Positions 57,356-64,000 of a stretch of 64,000 nucleotides of DNA are shown here, in pieces. Origin of the DNA: Cardinalis cardinalis (lineage: Eukaryota; Chordata; Aves; Passeriformes; Cardinalidae); contig JACDOX010000167.1 of NCBI GenBank assembly GCA_014549065.1, forward strand, positions 641,021-705,020, given 5' to 3'. The notes under the pieces were generated by a model. That model saw nothing but the letters and a program-made list of their open reading frames with translations, had not been told where the DNA came from and searched no databases. The position numbers and the translations under genes were made by a program. How positions within the stretch are numbered: position 1 is the stretch's first letter; each line of letters opens with the position of its first letter.

Positions 57356-59104
57356 GCTGAGCCTCTTTACTTCACGTTCCACCATCAGAACTGACAGGTA
57401 AAAGGGCAGATGGGAAAATACCTGCTGAGAATGAAGGAAGAGCTACTAAACAGAGATCTATCTCCACTCCCCATGAGGTTATCAAAGCCGTGGTGATCTG
57501 AGTATGAAAATAACATATTGTCAGAGCCGGGTGCCAGCAGAGGAATAGCCCAGCTACACAGGGCCTCATAAACAAATCTGGGGTATTTGGAGCAGCCCAG
57601 CCAAGGGATATCTGATCCCGGAACTGTCTCTTATTTTGCTTATCCATTTCATTACCCGTGGTTGCCTTTCACTGCCAGAAGACACGGAAACAGNACCGTG
57701 AAATCCTCTGGCTCAAGGGGATCGGTTTGGAGATGTTTGGGAAGTCTTATGATTTTTCCCTCCTTCAAAAAAAGGAAAAAAAAAAATCTGATTTCTCAAT
57801 ACCAAAACTTGCCTTAGGGAATGTTTGGAATTGATGGATTTCTCAACTCTACAAGTAATTGTTCCCAATACCTTTTGGAATTGTAAAACTAAGGGTCTCT
57901 GACTTCTTTCAGTGCTTACTTAGAAATGCAACCCCAGGGTAACAGAAATGTTTGAGGCGAGAGCAGAGCAGTCGACAGTGACAGTACTGAATACTTTGAC
58001 TGTGCCAAACCAGTCTTGGAGGATTATTATTCCAGTTCTAGCCCAATCTGGAATAGACATTTTGTTTGTTTTCCTTTTTTTCCTTTCCTTTTTTTTTTNA
58101 AATCTTAAAAATGTTCACAGCACAGGAAAATAGCTCTGGAGAGGCTCCTGTTCTGCCAGAATCCTGTCATTTCTGAGGGGACTCNATGGATATGGTACCA
58201 GTAGGAAAGTATTGGGAAAAAAGGACAGAGTCACAGAGAGTGTTCTTGTGAGAGTGAAGCTCCCCATGCCCTAACTGTGTGAAACTTGGGAAACTCCTTA
58301 CCGAAAAAGGAAAGACAGAAAGTTAATCTATGCATTAAATTGGGTGTTTCTTCTGAGCCCAGCACTGGGCTGCACCTTAATAACTTGAAGGTAGATATAA
58401 ACTGGTTGTGTGGGTTTCTGAAGGGAATCCCTTTCAAATNCCCATCATTCAGAAAGGAGAGCTTAGTGACTTCTCATACCCCCGCTTCCCTTAAATGTTT
58501 TGCTTACAAAATTAATACCTGCTCATCTTTTGTTTTTGCTTTGAATATTCCCTGAGAGCCTCCTCCCAGCAGCTGGGATTCAGGACCTGTATCCTCATTT
58601 CAGGGGAGCAATTATTTTTCAGCTCTTGCTAGTGCTCTGCCTGGCCCCTCCACTAGGAAATGGCCCTGACAATGCTGGGAGCACTGCAGGGCGGGATTCA
58701 GGATGAGATTGGCTGCAGCTCATGGGAGCCTCCCCAGAAAAGAAGCTTGTCCAGGCCTCAGGATCACATACCTCACCCAGTAAGAGCAAAGTGCCTCAGA
58801 AACAGCCCTCAGGGTGGAGGGTCTTTGCATTTTCCTTGCTGATGTAAAAAAGCCCCAGATATGTTGGAATCCCATTTCCTGGTGATCCTGAGAGAGAGTG
58901 CGCCAAGGATGGAAACAATTTAAAGCTGCAGATTAAAAAAGAGGAAAATGAGGGGAAGATGGTGCCTGATGGTATGAGGACTCTGGAAACCCAAGTATCA
59001 GGTGATAGAGTAGAAAAAGGAGGTTGAAATGTGGAGAACAGAAAGGGAAAATCTGAGAATGAAAGAGAACAGCAGCCGCTGATAGTGTGTCTTTGANGGA
59101 GAAG
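57356..59104. other. Non-coding stretch
   Basis: 57440-57700 is low in open frames and has a conserved-element texture (AACATATTGTC, TTTCATTACCCG). A T-run lies at about 58076-58100. No gene recognised. Confidence 0.4.
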
Positions 59105-59290
59105 GGGATACACACAGCTGCCAAGGGTTTTTTTTTCACCTTCATGTGTGAAAATTCATGCGAATTATTTAATGAGCGGATTTGCATATTTTCAAATAAA
59201 TTGCAGTTTATCCTGCCATTGCTTCTCATTCTGTTTCTGTTGACAGAAGCTGTTGCTAATCGAGGAGCTCTTTTTCTGTAAGGTTTTATG
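59105..59290. promoter_or_regulatory. Candidate conserved element with octamer
   Basis: It contains GAAAATTCATGCGAATTATTTAATGAGCGG, ATTTGCAT at 59180-59187 and CAAATAAATTGCAG. The combination of octamer, TAAT cores and no repeat signature resembles a developmental enhancer core. Conservation is inferred, not seen. Confidence 0.35.
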
Positions 59291-60447
59291 AGAGGTGCTC
59301 ACTGAGACACTGTTGCTCCTTCCAGGAACACACCAGGAGGGGGAAAGGCCTGGAGACAGGATGAGATTTCTCTTAGGACACACACCAAAATCCTATTTCC
59401 CAGAGGGAAAAAAATCCTTTTCAGATTCCATGCTATGCTTCACTTAGGCTGGGAGAAAGCTGAAGGAGGACTTGCAATGGTGTGAAGACCAGAAGAGTTA
59501 ACAGTGTAGGAACAGGTCAGGAGCCTCTATCCCCCACAGAACAGCAGGCAAAACAAATAATTGTGCTGTATTAATAAAGCCTGGGGATGGTTTTCTATAA
59601 ATATGCCTGGGGAGTAAGCACACAGGGGTAGGAGAGCTATTTCAGCCAAAGGATAGTGCTGGCATGAGAACAAATGTATATAAACTGGCCATGAATAAAC
59701 CAGGCTGGAAATTAGTCGAGGGCTGAGAACCATTAGAGCAATTGGGTTTGGGGCAACCACCCAGTAGGAGCCATGGAGGCAGAAATCCAAATAGCTTTTA
59801 GGAGAGAGCACACTCCAGCTCTGAAAGGGGATTGTGATGTGTTGCTGCAACAGCAGGGATTGAATCTGGCAAGTCTGGAATTCCCTGCCAGCCCCACGTT
59901 CTTGTGTTTCAAGTGTTTGGGAGGTTTGACTTCTATTTTTTTGAAGATAAATATGGCTTTGTGAGCAAAAGCAAATAAACTGCTGGTGGAAAATTTTATT
60001 TGAACATTTTTCAAGGTATTTTAAGGCAAAAAGAGTTGAAAACAAAAGCTGAAAAGCCAGCTCTCACCTCCCTGTCAGAGCTATGACAGTCTGGGGTGTC
60101 CTTTCCAGATAGGAAAGCTGAAAAATGAAGGTGTATGGAAATGTCACTGACCTGTGGGCTCAAAGAGGGCACTGAGATGGGGTATCCTGGAGACAGTGAC
60201 CACCAAATTCCAGAGCAGTTTCCCAGTCTTAAGCAGGAAAAAGTGTCCCACCAGGCGTTACTGAGTGATGGAAAGGATGGAGCTGAGTTTCTGAAACAAG
60301 TTCCTCCTCATCAGTGCCTTGACAGCCCCCTGCTTCACATCCCAAGCCAGCAGTGTATTTCCTGTCCTGCCCAAGCCCAGGTTTTTATTTGCTAGCTCCC
60401 ACGAGGATGTATCAACATCATGCAGTTTGTGGATGAACAGCCCTGCG
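59291..60447. other. Non-coding stretch
   Basis: The 172-codon minus frame (59527-60045) has no domain I recognise. Its end overlaps AT-rich sequence. No gene called. Confidence 0.45.
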
Positions 60448-61120
60448 CACCAATATAGGTCAGGAACCACCTGCTGGAAAGCAGCTCAGCAGAAAAGGCC
60501 CTGGGGGGCCTGGTGAGCACAAACTGACCATGATCCAGCAATGTGCCCTCCCAGCAGAAAAGGACAGTGGGATCCTGAGCTGCTCCAGGCTCAGCATTGC
60601 CAGCAGGTGAGGGGAGCTGATCCTGCCCTCTGCTCAGCCCTGGTGAGGCCACAGCCGCAGCATCGTGTCCAGTGCTTGGCTCCCCACTGTGGGACAGACA
60701 TGGATGTGTGGGAGAGCGCCCAGGCAAGGACTGATGGAGGGGCTGGATCCTGTCTCCTGTGAGGAAAGACTAGGGGAGCTGGGACAGTTCAGCCTGGAGA
60801 GCACTGAGAGGGAATCTCATCAATGTGCAGAAGCACCTCAAGGGAGGGTGACAGAGAACAGAGCCAGGCTCTTTCCACCGGTACCCAGTGACAGGGACAG
60901 AGGCAAGGGGCACAAACTGGAACACGGAAGGCTCCTCCTGAAAACCAGGAAACACTTTGTCACTGTGAGGGTGACCAAGTACTGCAACAGGTTGAGTCCC
61001 CACCCTGTGAGATCCTCGAAAGGCACCTGGACACAGGCAGCCTCTGCTTGGACAGGGGGCTTGGATAAAATCACAGAGCTCCCTGTCAATCTTAGCTAGC
61101 CTGTGANTCCGTGAGATCCA
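60448..61120 (+). mobile_element. CR1 LINE 3' portion, plus sense, best preserved copy
   Basis: From AATATAGGTCAGGAACCACCTGCTGG onward the plus strand follows avian CR1 ORF2 and 3' UTR: CTGACCATGATCCAGCAATG, ATTGCCAGCAGGTGAGGGG, CTGGTGAGGCCACAGCC, GAGGAAAGACTAGGGGAGCT, GTTCAGCCTGGAGAGCA, AGGAAACACTTTGTCACTGTGAGGGTGACC, and a tail ending CCTGTGANTCCGTGAGATCC. About 670 bp remain with several frame breaks, so the encoded ORF2 C-terminus is dead. It is 5'-truncated, the usual fate of CR1 insertions. Confidence 0.93.
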
Positions 61121-61454
61121 CAGGCAAATGATCTGTTTCAAAGGCTCTATTTTATTTGCAATCTGCCATCTACAGTTTTCATTTGAAGCCTCCTAACTCC
61201 ATTGTAAGAAACAGAAAACAACTGGCTTCTCTCCATCCCTTCCTTCCCTCACAATCTTGCAGACCTTTCTCACGCTTTAGTTATCAGTTTGTCAAATCTT
61301 AGCCTCAGCTTATTGGGTTCCTCCTCACACAGCTGCAGTTCTATTGCTTCACTTGCTATTTCTGCCTTTTCCCAAACCTTTCCCAAAACAGCTCGCTCTG
61401 GGGAGCATCGTGACACTGGAAAGTCCCAGGTCACAAACAGCAGGAGACACATAC
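61121..61454. other. Non-coding stretch
   Basis: Nothing recognisable besides short pyrimidine-rich runs. Confidence 0.4.
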
Positions 61455-61464
61455 AGTGAATTTA

Positions 61465-61545
61465 TAGGCCTCNGTCGTTTACAGAAGATGAAATTGAGGT
61501 CTCAGAGAAGAGACAGGCACAGTATTGACTGGTAAGCTGATAAAT
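61465..61545 (+). mobile_element. Possible MIR-like SINE fragment
   Basis: TTTACAGAAGATGAAATTGAGGTCTCAGAGAAG (about 61479-61511) recalls the MIR core (tttacagatgaggaaactgaggctcagag). The following sequence is less clear. Tentative. Confidence 0.35.
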
Positions 61546-63695
61546 CAACACACAGCTTTGGGATGCTGTGCCTGCTTGTTTGCACCAGGAGGATCATTCT
61601 GATGAAGGAGCTCCAGATGGACATCCTAAACTGGTCCTAAAGNTGCATCTACTCACCATTCCAGCGTGGCCAAACCCCACCAAACTGCCCCCCTTTGGGG
61701 CCAGAGTGGAACCTGCCCAAATTCATCCCTAAAGGACTCTGAGGATGATATAACTGGGGTTCAAAAGTCATCCCTATCCTTGAATTTAGAGGGGTGGAAT
61801 CTGGTACCAAGGTTTTCCATGGCTTGCCTACACATCTCCCACTCTCCTTCAGTCAGTGAAGCTCTCTTTGTTTGGACCCATCATTTTCTGGCATATGAAT
61901 TGAGAAACAGCAATTGCCAGAGGTGCTGAAGCACTGCAATTTAGCTCTGGGTTGCTGGGCAGCAATTTAAACTACCATAATTTCAGGAGATCCATAGAGG
62001 AGCCCTTCCCTAATTGAGCCTTTTTGCTTCAGTCAGTCAGAGATGCTTATACAGAGGACAATGAGTCACTATAGGAAACATCAATATGAGAAGTCGCTGG
62101 GAAGGANCAAGACTGAGTTCAAACTTCCCACAAACTTCCTGCAAATTTCAGTTCAGCAACAGCATTTCACAAAATAANCCTTCTCTAAAGTATTTTTTGA
62201 GAGCTGCTGTTTGGTTTTTTGGTTTTTTGAGAGGAAAAAAAAAAGGTAAGGACACACACAAGAAAAAGAGCAATAGCAATCCTGTTCTCAAGCTTGTGAA
62301 GCATTTTCTGGTTGAGAACTGGGACACGGGAAAGGAAGGCAAGGATGAGTAGGAGCTCCTTGCCTACAGCAAAGCACNGGGTGAAGCTCCTGACCTGGGC
62401 TTGTGGTCAGAGCAGCCCATGTGGGAGCCCAGAGGGGTGACTCTGGAGCAGGGCTTTATCTCTCCACCCATGTCCTCCACCCTNACAATGACTTTGCTCT
62501 GAATCTGTGTGGGCAGAGGGGAGTAGGATGTGTGCCTGGGAGGAGGACGTGAGCTCACGCCTCAGCCAGCACCACTTGCCCTTTCTCATCAAGGCAGCCC
62601 TGTTTCCTTGCACTCCCCTCACAGCTCTAAACCCAGTTATTCCTTCTTGTCCCAGCTTCTGAACACATTAATTAAAAGCATCTGGGGCCAGTCCATCCTN
62701 GTGTGCAGGTGAATGTCTTTTCAGTATTCATCAAGCTTCATTCTCTGGTGCTTGGTGACAATTTTATCTTCCTCTGGGGAAACAAAAGAAGGAGAGATGA
62801 TGTTGCTGTAAAGAGATGCTAATCNCACTATGGGGATCTCCTGAAGAATTCGAAGAGCTCTTTGTTGTGGGATGCTGGGTCTCCTTGTCCTCAGCTCTGT
62901 CTTTCCTCTCTGATTTCTAGAGGGGTTGAAGTTATAAAGATCTTGAAGGGCAAGGGAAGGGCATTATTTAATATTGCATCTCAGAGAATGCCACAAGCTC
63001 TTTTGAATTGGGTCTGCCTTTTTATTGCACATGTGCAGTGCCTACTTGACAGGGACAGGGATCTGCTCTCACCCTGCANCACTGGGGGGTGGGGCTACTT
63101 CTTTCCTGCTATGACTTTTGGTTCCTTTCTGGTTTACCAAGAGCTGAAAATGGATCACTGTCCATACATGTGCATTTCTTCTTCTGGAGTTTGACAGAGC
63201 TTGGGGAGTCTCTGGAGGAGCAGTGGAGCCAGGTGTGGAAGGAAGATGGCTCTGGATGGGACTGACAGTGACTGGTACCTACCTTCAGGTGACTGTGATT
63301 TTCTGCAACACTGCCAACAGCAAAATCCACCTCCTAATGACATAACCCAGGGGCCATTTTCTCCTCCTCCAGCACAGGCCCATTTGCAGTCTGTAGATAC
63401 ATCCAAGATCTGCCTCTGTGCTCCCAGACACAGCCTAAGAACCAGTCATCTTCTGCTTGGGTCCCAGCTGCAGGGGACAGCACCCAGCCGGGCTGTAGGC
63501 TGATGGCTGAAATCAGCAGTGANCTTGAGGGCTGCTTTGCTATGTCCACCAACAGCGACTTCTTTGGACCCTTCATCATCCCTGCAGGTGAAGCTACACA
63601 GACCCAGACCTGCCTTGCAAGCTGTCCCCAGTGTCTGAGAACCAGCCTAGCATGTCCTGAGAGTGCCAGCTGCCTGCAAAGCCTTTTGGATCTGC
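61546..63695. other. Non-coding stretch
   Basis: No gene recognised. GGTTTTTTGGTTTTTTGAGAGGAAAAAAAAAAGG is a low-complexity patch at about 62213-62246. Plus and minus frames to 139 codons overlap at 63150-63800 and have no known domain. Confidence 0.45.
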
Positions 63696-63831
63696 ATGCC
63701 ACATCCCAGTGCGTGCCACATCTCAATGCATACCATGTCCCAATGTGTGCCACATCTCAATGCATGCCACATCCCAGTGCATGCCACATCCCAGTGAATG
63801 CCACATCCCAGTGAATGCCACATCCCAATGC
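63696..63831 (+). repeat. 17-bp minisatellite, eight copies
   Basis: Eight head-to-tail units of the form ATGCCACATCCCAGTGC fill 63696-63831 without indels. Units 1, 5, 6 and 7 are nearly identical; units 2 and 4 share GTGCCACATCTCAATGC; unit 3 is the most diverged. The 17-bp period is not a multiple of three, so coding frames cycle through it. Confidence 0.95.
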
Positions 63832-64000
63832 GTGCCCTGGGCTCTGTGGACTGGCAGCTTCCATGCCTTCAAAGAGTTAACTTCCCTCCAGATACTCTTC
63901 CCCAGTGAAGTGACTTGAAACAGGGGCCAGCACACAGCAACAGAGAACAGGCTGGAGCAAACCATATGCTTCTGCACAAGAATAACAGCATCATTAAAAT
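63832..64000. other. Non-coding right edge
   Basis: Short unannotated sequence. Nothing recognised before the window ends. Confidence 0.4.

Noticed and set aside
1..64000. Search for tRNA, rRNA, CRISPR arrays and bacterial-type operons
   Set aside because: No cloverleaf with the usual A/B box words, no regularly spaced repeat-spacer pattern and no closely packed co-directional genes were seen. The window is vertebrate non-coding DNA.

Overview
The window looks like non-coding nuclear DNA of a bird, probably a passerine. The evidence is several CR1 LINE fragments (including 3' tails ending near the CATAGAATCA / GTGATTC motif), one solo endogenous-retrovirus LTR of a type common in songbird genomes, a (TTCCC)n pentanucleotide array, and moderate GC with overall CpG depletion. 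I cannot name the species or the locus. Single N bases lie throughout, with two longer gaps at 31252-31757 and 57254-57303, so this is a draft assembly.

I find no protein-coding gene, tRNA, rRNA or CRISPR array that I can support. The open frames of 60-220 codons overlap each other on both strands, carry no domain I recognise, and are what chance gives in this much DNA. The only protein-level signals are decayed reverse-transcriptase pieces in LINE fossils: motif B and the FNIFIND block at 22341-22288 (minus), and motif A plus a FING block at 43200-42932 (minus).

Layout. 1-6 kb: unremarkable DNA with a degenerate inverted-repeat patch (530-740), a pentanucleotide repeat (2895-2951) and an AT-rich block (4480-5060). 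6-14 kb: a CR1 3' end, a self-complementary AT/CA/TG microsatellite (8605-8823) and a TAAT-rich block (10330-10620). 14.4-19.6 kb is the most regulatory-looking part: a TAAT-rich block, then a CpG-rich block with paired forkhead-like sites, then a second CpG-rich block 3.2 kb further on. 17.7-22.5 kb holds two ancient minus-sense CR1/L3-like fossils. 22-34 kb is mostly featureless apart from a two-copy dispersed repeat (28193 and 33740) and the gap with its TTCCC array. 34-48 kb has a perfect 20-bp hairpin at 37058-37105, a decayed LINE at 42.7-43.2 kb, a plus-sense CR1 at 43.8 kb and a solo LTR at 47873-48431. 48-64 kb has a perfect 15-bp hairpin (52783-52816), a CR1 tail, an octamer-plus-TATA arrangement before a small ORF (56.8-57.2 kb), the best-preserved CR1 (60.4-61.1 kb) and an eight-copy 17-bp minisatellite (63696-63831).

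Read together, this fits an intergenic or long-intronic, enhancer-bearing stretch of a bird genome. There is no operon-like or defence-like system. The best leads are the paired CpG-rich blocks, the long perfect hairpin, the two-copy repeat and the octamer/TATA/ORF arrangement. All family assignments rest on remembered repeat consensus patterns and hand reading, not on a search.
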